A stretch of 64,000 nucleotides of DNA, from positions 8,060,001-8,124,000 of the forward strand of contig NZ_CP107935.1 of NCBI RefSeq assembly GCF_036038375.1, given 5' to 3'. The stretch comes from Streptomyces sp. NBC_00414 (GTDB lineage Bacteria; Actinomycetota; Actinomycetes; Streptomycetales; Streptomycetaceae). The translations under genes were made by a program, and so were the position numbers. Positions 47,348 through 55,370 of the stretch are shown here, in pieces (position 1 is the stretch's first letter; each line of letters starts with the position of its first letter). The notes beneath the pieces are model-generated. The model ran no database searches. It was not told where the DNA came from and saw only the letters and a program-made list of their open reading frames with translations.

Positions 47348-48451
47348 ATGCCTCGTACCCGTACCCGTCTGCCGATCGCCGCGCTCTCCCTGGCATCCGT
47401 CTCCGCCCTCCTCCTGGCCGGCTGCTCGCAGTCGTCGGACGCCTCGGAGGAGACCGGCGACAGCGCGGCGCCCGCCGCCACCGCCACCGGAAAGAAGCCC
47501 GCGCCCTTCAGTGAGGGCAAGGTCAAGGTCGCCCTGGTCCGGCAGAGCGGCGCGGGCGACTACTTCGAGCAGTGGGGCAACGGAGCCAAGGCCCAGGCCA
47601 AGGCCCTCGGCATCGACCTGACGGTGTACGACGCCCAGGCCGACAACGCCAAGCAGGCCACCGACCTCTCCTCGGCCATCAACTCCGGGGCGAAGACGAT
47701 CATCGTCGACCACGGCTTCCCCGCCACGATCCAGCCGGAGATCGACAAGGCGGTGAAGAAGGGCATCAAGGTCGTCGTCTACGACGTGGAGACCACGAAC
47801 AAGTCGGTCGTCAGCACCAAGCAGGACGACGCCAGCATGGCCCAGGCCGTCCTCGACGTGATGGCCGACGAACTCGGCAAGGACGCGAAGGTCGGCTACG
47901 TCAACGTCGCCGGGTACGCGGCCCTCGACAAGCGCGACAGCGTCTGGAAGAAGACGGCCGACGCCAACGGCTGGAAGCAGGCGTTCAAGGTCGGCAAGGT
48001 CACCGACTCCACGGCCACCGACAACGTGCCCCTGGTCAGCGCCGCGCTCACCCAGCACTCGGACGTCGCGGGCGTCTTCGCCCCCTACGACGAACTCGCC
48101 AAGGGCACCGTCCTCGCCGTCCAGAACAAGAAGCTCCAGGACAAGGTGAAGGTCTTCGGCGCGGACGTCTCCAACGCCGACATCCAGAACATGACGGCGA
48201 AGGACAGCCCCTGGGTGGCCACGGCGGGCACGGACCCCTCGGCGGTCGGCGCCGCCGTCGTCCGGACCGCGGCCCTGGAGCTGGCCGGGCAGCTGAACAA
48301 GACCTCGGTCGAGTTCCCGGCCGCCGCGATCACCCAGGACTTCCTGAAGAGCAAGAAGATCGAGAACATGGACCAGCTCCGGAAAGCGCTGCCCGCGCTG
48401 AACCTCGCCAAGGTCAGCACGGCCGACTGGATCCCCAATGTCGCCCACTGA
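47348..48451 (+). CDS. Sugar-type ABC substrate-binding lipoprotein, predicted methylthioribose-binding
   Basis: Periplasmic-binding-protein-like lipoprotein of 367 residues. The signal peptide has lipobox LLLAGC (Cys at about 22) and a Ser/Ala/Thr-rich linker. The body is ribose-binding-protein-like (KVKVALVRQSGAGDYFEQWGNGAKAQAKALG, AINSGAKTIIVDHGFPATIQPEIDKAVKKGIKVVVYD in segments, DVAGVFAPYDELAKG). Ligand assignment rests on context: it begins a four-gene unit ending in methylthioribose kinase and faces mtnD. The ATG at 47348 is where the signal peptide begins. Its last codons overlap the ATPase gene by 14 bp. Confidence 0.88.
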   Translation: MPRTRTRLPIAALSLASVSALLLAGCSQSSDASEETGDSAAPAATATGKKPAPFSEGKVKVALVRQSGAGDYFEQWGNGAKAQAKALGIDLTVYDAQADNAKQATDLSSAINSGAKTIIVDHGFPATIQPEIDKAVKKGIKVVVYDVETTNKSVVSTKQDDASMAQAVLDVMADELGKDAKVGYVNVAGYAALDKRDSVWKKTADANGWKQAFKVGKVTDSTATDNVPLVSAALTQHSDVAGVFAPYDELAKGTVLAVQNKKLQDKVKVFGADVSNADIQNMTAKDSPWVATAGTDPSAVGAAVVRTAALELAGQLNKTSVEFPAAAITQDFLKSKKIENMDQLRKALPALNLAKVSTADWIPNVAH

Positions 48452-50054
48452 CCAGCCCACCGACCAGCCTGTCGGCCCGTCCGTCGACACGTCAGGCGCC
48501 GCCGCGGTGAGCCTGCGCGCCGTCGGCATGGCCTTCGGCGGCAGGACGGTCCTTGAGTCCGTCTCGCTGGACATCGCGCCCGGCAGCGTCGTCGCGCTCC
48601 TCGGCGCCAACGGCGCGGGCAAGTCCACCCTGATCAAGATCCTCTCCGGGGTGCACACCGACCACAGCGGACAGGTCGAGGTGAACGGCGAGCCGGCCGC
48701 CCTCCGGTCCCCGCTCGCCGCCCGACAGTTGGGCATCCAGACCGTGCACCAGCGGATCGGCGAGGGGATCGTCCCCGGCCTCACGGTCGCCGAGAACCTG
48801 GTCTTCGAGGAACTGGCCCAGCGCCGCGGCAACCCGTTCCTCGACGGACGCCGGCTGGTGGCCCGCGCCCGGGAGATCCAGTCGGCGCTCGACCTCGGCT
48901 GGAGCGACCCGGTCCTCAAGCGGGACGTCACCGAACTCGGTATCTCGGACCGGCAGTTGCTCATCCTGGCCCGCGCGCTCGCGACCCGCCCGCGGCTCCT
49001 CGTCCTCGACGAGCCGACCTCCGCGCTCTCCGCCTCCGAGGCCGAGCGCCTGTTCTCGCTCGTCGAGCGGATGCGGGGCGACGGCATCGCCGTCCTGTAC
49101 GTCTCCCACCGCCTCGGTGAGATCGACGCACTCGCCGACCGGCTGGTCGTCCTGCGGGACGGCCGTCTCACCGAGGACCAGGCCAAGCCCTTCGACTGGG
49201 ACCGGGCGCTGCGCGCCATGCTCGCGCAGGCCCAGGGCGCGCGGACGGCCCGCCCCGCGGACGCCAAGCAGGGCCCCGGCCCCGGCCCCGGCGTCGGACC
49301 TGACTCCGGCTCCGGCTCCGAGTCGGGTGAGATCGCCGTCTCACTCAGGGGCGTACCGCTGCTCCCCGGCCGTACCCCCCAGGACCTCGACCTCCGGGCG
49401 GGCGAAGTCACCGGCGTGGTCGGGCTGCTGGGCGCGGGCAAGACGGAGCTGGCCCGCGGCCTCTTCGGCGCCGAGCCTTTCCCTGGCGGGACCGTGGAAC
49501 TGGACGGCAAGCCGTACGCGCCCCGCCGCCCCGCCGACGCGATCCGCCGAGGAGTGCACCTCGTCCCCGAGGACCGGCACGCCGACGCGCTGGTCCCCGG
49601 CTGGTCCCTCGCACAGAACGTCTCGCTGCCGTTCCTCAGGTCACTCTCCACGGCCGGGCTCGTGAACCGGCGCAAGGAGAACGCCCTCGGCCGCGACACC
49701 ATCGAACAGCTCGGCGTCGTCGCCCGCGACGAGCACAGCACGGTGGAGGAGCTGTCCGGCGGCAACCAGCAGAAGATCGTCGTCGGCCGCTGGCTCGCCG
49801 AGAAACCCCTTGTCCTCATCCTGGACGAGCCGTTCCGAGGCGTGGACATCGGCGCCCGTCGTGACATCGGCCGCCGCGCCCGCGCCCTGGCCGCCGAAGG
49901 GGCCGCCGTCCTCGTCCTGTCCGCCGACGTCGACGAGGTCCTGGAGGTCGCCGACCGGGTCGTCGTCCTCGCCGCGGGGGAGATCCACCTCGACGCGTAC
50001 GGCCAGGACGCGGAGCGCGACCGCGTCATCCGGACCATCTCGGCGTCCGTGTGA
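48438..50054 (+). CDS. Sugar-type ABC ATPase (two NBDs), predicted methylthioribose importer
   Basis: RbsA/MglA-like double ATPase of 538 residues. NBD1 has Walker A GANGAGKST, signature-like LGISDRQLLILARAL and Walker B LLVLDEPTSALS. NBD2 has GLLGAGKTEL, the ABC signature LSGGNQQKIVVGRWL and LILDEPFRGVDIGA. A Gly/Pro-rich linker (GPGPGPGVGPDSGSGSESG, near residue 280) joins the halves. It overlaps the binding-protein gene by 14 bp. A 27-bp duplication separates it from the permease gene. Confidence 0.9.
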   Translation: MSPTDQPTDQPVGPSVDTSGAAAVSLRAVGMAFGGRTVLESVSLDIAPGSVVALLGANGAGKSTLIKILSGVHTDHSGQVEVNGEPAALRSPLAARQLGIQTVHQRIGEGIVPGLTVAENLVFEELAQRRGNPFLDGRRLVARAREIQSALDLGWSDPVLKRDVTELGISDRQLLILARALATRPRLLVLDEPTSALSASEAERLFSLVERMRGDGIAVLYVSHRLGEIDALADRLVVLRDGRLTEDQAKPFDWDRALRAMLAQAQGARTARPADAKQGPGPGPGVGPDSGSGSESGEIAVSLRGVPLLPGRTPQDLDLRAGEVTGVVGLLGAGKTELARGLFGAEPFPGGTVELDGKPYAPRRPADAIRRGVHLVPEDRHADALVPGWSLAQNVSLPFLRSLSTAGLVNRRKENALGRDTIEQLGVVARDEHSTVEELSGGNQQKIVVGRWLAEKPLVLILDEPFRGVDIGARRDIGRRARALAAEGAAVLVLSADVDEVLEVADRVVVLAAGEIHLDAYGQDAERDRVIRTISASV

Positions 50055-50057
50055 CGG

Positions 50058-50111
50058 CACACCGTCCCGGCGTCCGTCCGACGCCACACCCTCCCGGCGT
50101 CCGCCCGACGC
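50058..50111 (+). repeat. 27-bp tandem duplication
   Basis: Two adjacent 27-base copies (50058-50084 and 50085-50111) differing at two positions, beginning CACACC and containing TCCCGGCGTCCG. They lie in the 91-bp gap between the importer ATPase and permease genes. Confidence 0.8.
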
Positions 50112-50145
50112 CGGCCACTCACGAAGCCACCCCGGGAAGTACGCC

Positions 50146-51192
50146 ATGACGACCACCCAGAGCACCGAGGTGCCGACCAAGGCCGCGCCGCCGCCCGCGA
50201 CCTCCCCGGCCCTGCGTGTCCAGAGCGCCGTCATCAAGTACGGCTTCATCTTCGTCACCGTCACGCTGTTCGCGTACTTCGCGCTCAGCGAGCCGTCGTT
50301 CCGCGACTCCGCGACGCTCCTCGACACCCTCCGGTACGTCTCCGTCGCCGCGATCCTCGGCCTGGGCGTCACCCTCACCATGGCGGTCGGCGGGATCGAC
50401 ATGTCCGTCGGAGCCGTCGCGGGGCTCGGCGTGACGGTCGCCGCCAAGACGATGGTGTCGTACAACCAGGTCGGTCTGGTCGCGATCCTCGCCGTGATCG
50501 CGGCGGGCGCGCTGGCCGGGCTGCTCAACGCCCTGCTGATCGTGGTCCTCAAGATCCCCGACATGCTGGCCACGCTCGGCACCATGTTCGTGATCCAGGG
50601 CACCAAACTCGTCCTGGTCGACGGCCAGTCCATCACCCCCGGCATGACCCGGTCCGACGGCTCCACCGCACCGGGCAAGTTCACCGAGGGGTTCCTGCGC
50701 ATCGACCGGGGCACGGTCCTCGGCATCCCCGTCTCGGTACTGATCTTCGGCGCGCTCACGGTCGTCGCCTGGGTGTTCCTCGCCCGCACCCGCTGGGGCC
50801 GCGTCCTGTACGCGATCGGCGCGAACCCGGAGGCCTCCCGGCTGGCCGGCATCCGCGTCGGCGCCTACCGGGCCCTGGCGTACGTCCTGTCCGGCGTCCT
50901 CGCCTCGATCGGCGGCCTCATCCTGGCCTCCCGCATCGGCCAGGGCGACGTCTCGGCCGGCACCTCCCAGCTCCTGGAGGCGGTGGCGGTCGCCCTGGTC
51001 GGCACCTCCGTCCTCGGCCGGGGCCGCCCGAACGTCTGGGGCACCGCCCTGGGCGCCGTCCTGATCGGCATCATCACGACCGGCCTGACCATCAAGGGCC
51101 TGCCGTACTACACGCAGGACGTCGTCGAGGGCGCCGTCCTCATCCTCGCCCTGATCTTCAGCTTCACCCTGTCCAAGCGCCGCACCGCATAA
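50146..51192 (+). CDS. Sugar-type ABC permease, predicted methylthioribose importer
   Basis: RbsC-like permease of 348 residues with about nine to ten hydrophobic segments. Family marks include LTMAVGGIDMSVGAVAGLG, LLNALLIVVLKIPDMLATLGTM and the cytoplasmic loop YAIGANPEASRLAGIRVGAYR. A single permease gene suggests a homodimer, as in ribose transporters. The ATG at 50146 has GGGAAG about seven bases upstream. It is followed after 17 bp by mtnK. Confidence 0.9.
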   Translation: MTTTQSTEVPTKAAPPPATSPALRVQSAVIKYGFIFVTVTLFAYFALSEPSFRDSATLLDTLRYVSVAAILGLGVTLTMAVGGIDMSVGAVAGLGVTVAAKTMVSYNQVGLVAILAVIAAGALAGLLNALLIVVLKIPDMLATLGTMFVIQGTKLVLVDGQSITPGMTRSDGSTAPGKFTEGFLRIDRGTVLGIPVSVLIFGALTVVAWVFLARTRWGRVLYAIGANPEASRLAGIRVGAYRALAYVLSGVLASIGGLILASRIGQGDVSAGTSQLLEAVAVALVGTSVLGRGRPNVWGTALGAVLIGIITTGLTIKGLPYYTQDVVEGAVLILALIFSFTLSKRRTA

Positions 51193-51209
51193 GGGAGTTC
51201 ACAGTTCTC

Positions 51210-52391
51210 ATGGGCTACCGCATCCTGGAGACCGAGGACGTGCCCGCGTACCTGCGCGAGCGCGGCCACTGGGACGACCTGGACGACATCGAGGTCCGCG
51301 AGGTCTCCGACGGCAACATGAACCGCGTGTTCCTCGCCTCGAACGCCGCCGGCACCCGGGGCCTCGCCGTCAAGCAGGCCCTGCCGTGGGTGAGGGTCGC
51401 GGGCCCCTCCTGGCCGATGAGCCCCGAGCGCGCCGACGCCGAGGCCCGCGCCTACGAGCAGGTCGCCAGGGTCGCCCCGGACAAGATCCCGGCGATCCAC
51501 GGCTACGACGCCGACAACTACGCCCTCGTCATGGAGGACATGTCCGACCTGGAGGTCCTGCGCACGGCCCTCAACGAGGGCGGCGCCTACGGCCCGGACA
51601 CCTCCCGCAGGATCGGCGAGTTCGTCGCCCAACTCACCTTCGCCACCAGTGACTTCGGCATGCCCTCCGCCGAGCGCAAGGCCCTGATCGCCGCCTCTGT
51701 CAGCCCCGAGCTGTGCAGGATCACCGAGGACGTCGTCCTCTCCGAGCCCTACATCGAGCACGAGCACAACCACTGGCTCCCCGAACTCGGCGACCTCGCC
51801 GCCGAGTTCCGTGCCGACACCCGGCTGCGCACCGAGGTCGCCGACCTGCGCCACACCTTCATGACCTCCGCGCAGGCCCTGCTCCACGGCGACCTGCACA
51901 CCGGCAGCGTCATGGTCGGCGAGCGTGACCACACCCCTGTCGTACGGGTCTTCGACCCCGAGTTCTCCTTCGTCGGCCCGATCGGCTACGACCTCGGCCT
52001 GTACTGGGCCAACGTCCTGGTCTCCCGGGCGCGGGCGCACGCCCTCGGCGCGGTCACCGACCACGCGGCCCAACTCGGCCTCACCTGGGAGGGTTTCGAG
52101 ACGGAGTTCCGCCGCCTGTGGCCGGCCCGCGTCGACACCTTCTTCGACGACGCGTACCTCGACCGCTTCCTGCGCCGCGTGTGGACCGACGCGGTCGGTT
52201 TCGCCGGCACCGAGATCGTGCGCCGCATCATCGGCTTCGCCCACCTCACCGACCTGACGACCCTGCCCGACCCGGTCCCCGCCTCCCGGGCGACCCTCTT
52301 GCTCGGACGGCAACTCATCCTTGGGAGAGCGGAGTTGCACCGCCCCGGGGACATCGACAGCTTGCAGAGTGCCGAGGCGCCGCAGGTGTGA
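51210..52391 (+). CDS. mtnK: 5-Methylthioribose kinase
   Basis: Phosphorylates 5-methylthioribose to the 1-phosphate, the substrate of MtnA. Choline-kinase-like fold, 393 residues as expected. It shows VREVSDGNMNRVFLAS, KQALPWVRVAGPSWPMSPERA, the catalytic loop LLHGDLHTGSVMV and the metal site RVFDPEFSFVGPIGYDLG, all characteristic of MtnK. It begins 17 bp after the permease gene, directly linking the importer to methylthioribose use. The end of the gene has no strong hairpin before the NACHT gene 70 bp later. Confidence 0.95.
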   Translation: MGYRILETEDVPAYLRERGHWDDLDDIEVREVSDGNMNRVFLASNAAGTRGLAVKQALPWVRVAGPSWPMSPERADAEARAYEQVARVAPDKIPAIHGYDADNYALVMEDMSDLEVLRTALNEGGAYGPDTSRRIGEFVAQLTFATSDFGMPSAERKALIAASVSPELCRITEDVVLSEPYIEHEHNHWLPELGDLAAEFRADTRLRTEVADLRHTFMTSAQALLHGDLHTGSVMVGERDHTPVVRVFDPEFSFVGPIGYDLGLYWANVLVSRARAHALGAVTDHAAQLGLTWEGFETEFRRLWPARVDTFFDDAYLDRFLRRVWTDAVGFAGTEIVRRIIGFAHLTDLTTLPDPVPASRATLLLGRQLILGRAELHRPGDIDSLQSAEAPQV

Positions 52392-52461
52392 ACGAGCCAA
52401 CAGGTGTGCCGATGCTGTGAGTTCGCGTGACGAGCAGCGTGCGCACGGTGACAATCTGCTC

Positions 52462-55194
52462 ATGGACACGCTACGGGGCGGACGGGACGGGCGGGACGGA
52501 GGGCACGGGCGGGACGGGTGGAGGCCACCGTCCGAGGTGCGCAACATCGTGCGGGACAGCACGATCGAGTATCTCGTCCAGGCCGGCTGGATCCAGGGCG
52601 ACCTCGTCGTCAATCTGCCGCCCCCGCGCGAGCCCGTCGACACCGCGGCCGAGGAACTGGCCCGATCGGTACGCGCCCAGTGGTCGGCCGAGGTGGCCGC
52701 CTGGGAACTCGGGGACTTCGAGGGCCCGCTCGCGGTGCGCTGGCTCGCCCGCTGGGGAACCACCGCTCCGGCCGGCACCGCCGAACCCCCCACACGGCCC
52801 GCGCGCAGCGACCGGCTCGGTGACATCGCGGACACCCTGCTCGACCTGGACGCACGACGCCTCCTCGTCCTCGGCGGCCCCGGCTCCGGCAAGTCGACCC
52901 TGCTCGCCATGACCGTCGTCCTGCTCGCCGGACGCCATCTGGGCGATGTGACCCGCCGGATGCCCGGCGACCGGGGCGTACCCGTCCCGCTGCTCCTCTC
53001 CCTCGAGTCGTGGGACGCGGAGAGCGTGGGGCTCCGCGACTGGCTGGTCGGCCGGCTCACGGAGGACCACCCCGGGCTGCCCCGGGTGACCGGCGCGCAT
53101 CCGGCCCGCCGCCTCGTGCGCGACGGCCGCGTACTGCCCGTGCTCGACGGCCTCGACGAACTGCCCGACCACCGCCGGGCCGCCGTGGTCCGCGAACTGA
53201 ACGCCACCCCCAGGGAGTTGGGGTTCGTCCTGGCCTCCCGGACACACGAGTACCGGACGCTCGACGTCAGGGTCACGGGCGCCTCCGACATCGAGGCCCT
53301 GCCGGTCGGCCCGCGCGACGCCGCGGTCCATCTGCTGCGTACGGCCGACGAGCAGCGGCACGAGCGGTGGGGCCCGGTCCTCGACGAACTCGCCGACCAC
53401 CCCGAAGGACCGCTCGGCCAGGCCCTGTCCACACCGCTGATGATCTGGCTCGCCCGGCGCGCCCACCGGCCGGCCCACACCGAACCGGCCCGCCTCGCCG
53501 ACCGCACCCGGCTGCCCACCCGGGAAGCGGTCGAGCGACACCTCATGGACACCGTCGTCCCGGCCGCCTTCGAACCCCGCGCCCACGACACCGAGCGGCT
53601 GCACGCGCCGGGCCACTGGAACCCCGCCCGCGCCAGGGGCTGGCTCGCGTTCCTCGCCCGCGAGCTGGAACGCCGCCGCACCGGCGAGTTCGCCTGGTGG
53701 CGGCTGAACCGGGCCAGGGCGGCACGGCTGCTCGCGATGCCGACCCTGGTCGCCCTGTGCATCGTCCTCGCCGAGTCGATGATGGCGATCGTGACCCGCG
53801 TCGAGGACACCTACGGCGACTCGCCCCAGTTCGACCACGACGTGTTCGACCGCAACTACCTGTTCGGCGCCGCCGTCATGGCCACCGGCATCCAGCTGAC
53901 CACGCTCCAGTGGTACGGCGACCGCTTCTGGGAACCGCGCCGCAGGGCCAACCCCTTCAAGGCCGGAGCCGCGCTGCGCTCCGCGTCCCGCGCCGCCTCC
54001 GTGCGCCGCGCCCTGACCTCGCTCGCCATCCTCGTGGTGCCCGGCGCGCTGCTCCTGCTCATGGCACAGGGCGCGTACGAGAGCGACGCGTTCACGGCCC
54101 AGGCCGTCCTCGGGTACATCCTGCCCGCGCTCGTGATGCTCGTGATCGCCGCGCCCGCCGACACGGTCGACGCGGCGACCCCGGACGAACTGCTGGCGAG
54201 CGAGCGCCGCGCGGGCCTGCTCACCCTCGGCGTGGTCGCCCCGCTGATCGGCCTGGGCAGCGGAGCGCACAGCCTGCTGACCGGGCACGGCACGGTCGAC
54301 TTCTGGGTCGCCTTCGCCAAGGGGGTGACGGGCGCGGTGATCGTCCTGGTCGCCGTCAGCCCCTGGTGCCTGTGGGTGGTCTCCAAGGCCTGGCTCGCCG
54401 TGCTCGGCCGGGTGCCCTGGTCCCTCATGGAGTTCCTGCGGGACGCGTACGGCGGGGGACTGCTCCAGCGGTACGGCGGCACGTACCGGTTCCGGCACCT
54501 CAGGCTCCAGGAACACCTGGCGGGCCACCCGGCCGCCCCGCTCCCGGCTGCCTCCACCACAGTCGGCCCGCGCCAGCCCCTCACCGTCACGGGCCCGCGG
54601 CAGCCGCGTCCCGCCGCACCGCCGCCCAGGCTGTCCGAGGTCCTGGACAGTCCACCGCCGCTGCACGAACTGCGCGGTCACACCGTCGTGTCCAACGACG
54701 ACGAGTACGTCGTGGACGCCCGCGACCGCCGCCTCCCGCTGGGCCACTGGCCGCTGTGCGGTCTCTTCATGGTGCTCGCGGCGGTACGCATGGCCGCCAC
54801 CGGCAACTGGGACAACGCGCTGGGCTGGACCAGCGTGCTGTTCTGGCCCGCCCTCGCCGCGTTCGTCAACCTGGTCGCGTTCCTGCTGCCGAAGATGCAC
54901 CTGACTCTGCGGATCGACCACCGGGGGATCGTCGCGTCGAGGGGGCGCCGCCGGGCTGCGTACCCCTGGGAGGACGTTCTCGCCGTGCGGGTCCGGCAGG
55001 TGTACGTCCGTGGGCGCGACCAGCGGGTGTACGGGCCGCATGTACGGCTGCGGCCGGGGGCGCCGGAGCCGCCGTGGATGTTCCGGGGACGCGACGGCTG
55101 GTACCTGGTGATGGCACTGCACTTCCGGGAGAGCGTGCCGCCTGATCTCGCGGGTGCGCTCACCCGCTTCTCCGGCGGGCGTTGGCAGGGGTGA
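52462..55194 (+). CDS. Membrane-associated NACHT-type STAND NTPase
   Basis: Protein of 910 residues. Near the N-terminus it carries NIVRDSTIEYLVQAGWIQG, resembling the short 'VVQAG-x-I-x-G' motif that I recall preceding many Streptomyces conflict-system domains. The NACHT domain follows (about 115-330): Walker A LGGPGSGKSTLL, Walker B VLPVLDGLDELPD, sensor-like LASRTHEYR. From about 420 to 640 there are six predicted membrane helices. A Pro-rich linker, two more helices and a PH-like beta domain (LTLRIDHRGIVASRGRRRAAYPWEDV) end the protein. The ATG at 52462 is the most plausible start; a GTG at 52417 is an alternative. The role is unknown; STAND NTPases often sense stress or phage. Confidence 0.85.
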   Translation: MDTLRGGRDGRDGGHGRDGWRPPSEVRNIVRDSTIEYLVQAGWIQGDLVVNLPPPREPVDTAAEELARSVRAQWSAEVAAWELGDFEGPLAVRWLARWGTTAPAGTAEPPTRPARSDRLGDIADTLLDLDARRLLVLGGPGSGKSTLLAMTVVLLAGRHLGDVTRRMPGDRGVPVPLLLSLESWDAESVGLRDWLVGRLTEDHPGLPRVTGAHPARRLVRDGRVLPVLDGLDELPDHRRAAVVRELNATPRELGFVLASRTHEYRTLDVRVTGASDIEALPVGPRDAAVHLLRTADEQRHERWGPVLDELADHPEGPLGQALSTPLMIWLARRAHRPAHTEPARLADRTRLPTREAVERHLMDTVVPAAFEPRAHDTERLHAPGHWNPARARGWLAFLARELERRRTGEFAWWRLNRARAARLLAMPTLVALCIVLAESMMAIVTRVEDTYGDSPQFDHDVFDRNYLFGAAVMATGIQLTTLQWYGDRFWEPRRRANPFKAGAALRSASRAASVRRALTSLAILVVPGALLLLMAQGAYESDAFTAQAVLGYILPALVMLVIAAPADTVDAATPDELLASERRAGLLTLGVVAPLIGLGSGAHSLLTGHGTVDFWVAFAKGVTGAVIVLVAVSPWCLWVVSKAWLAVLGRVPWSLMEFLRDAYGGGLLQRYGGTYRFRHLRLQEHLAGHPAAPLPAASTTVGPRQPLTVTGPRQPRPAAPPPRLSEVLDSPPPLHELRGHTVVSNDDEYVVDARDRRLPLGHWPLCGLFMVLAAVRMAATGNWDNALGWTSVLFWPALAAFVNLVAFLLPKMHLTLRIDHRGIVASRGRRRAAYPWEDVLAVRVRQVYVRGRDQRVYGPHVRLRPGAPEPPWMFRGRDGWYLVMALHFRESVPPDLAGALTRFSGGRWQG

Positions 55195-55271
55195 GCGTTT
55201 CCGCTGCGCGGCGAGTGTGCTGACGAGTCTGCGGGCCGGTGGGGGCCGGTTGCGCAGTTCCCCGCGCCCCT

Positions 55272-55333
55272 AAAAGACTGCGCAGTTCCCCGCGCCCCTA
55301 CCCCCAGGGGCGCGGGGAACTGCGCAGTCTTTT
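55272..55333. terminator. Perfect 28-bp inverted-repeat terminator (NACHT / glpD)
   Basis: Arms 55272-55299 and 55306-55333 are perfect complements with a six-base loop, beginning AAAAGACTG and ending CAGTCTTTT, so it works in both directions between convergent genes. Each arm contains one GC-rich 20-nt repeat copy, and a third copy lies at 55252-55271. Confidence 0.93.
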
Positions 55334-55370
55334 CGTCTTTGGCGGCGCAGCCCCAAGGGGGCAGGCGGGC

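Noticed and set aside
46955..50122. A 1055-codon minus-strand open frame over the methylthioribose importer
   Set aside because: Ser/Arg-rich mirror frame opposite intact binding-protein and ATPase genes.
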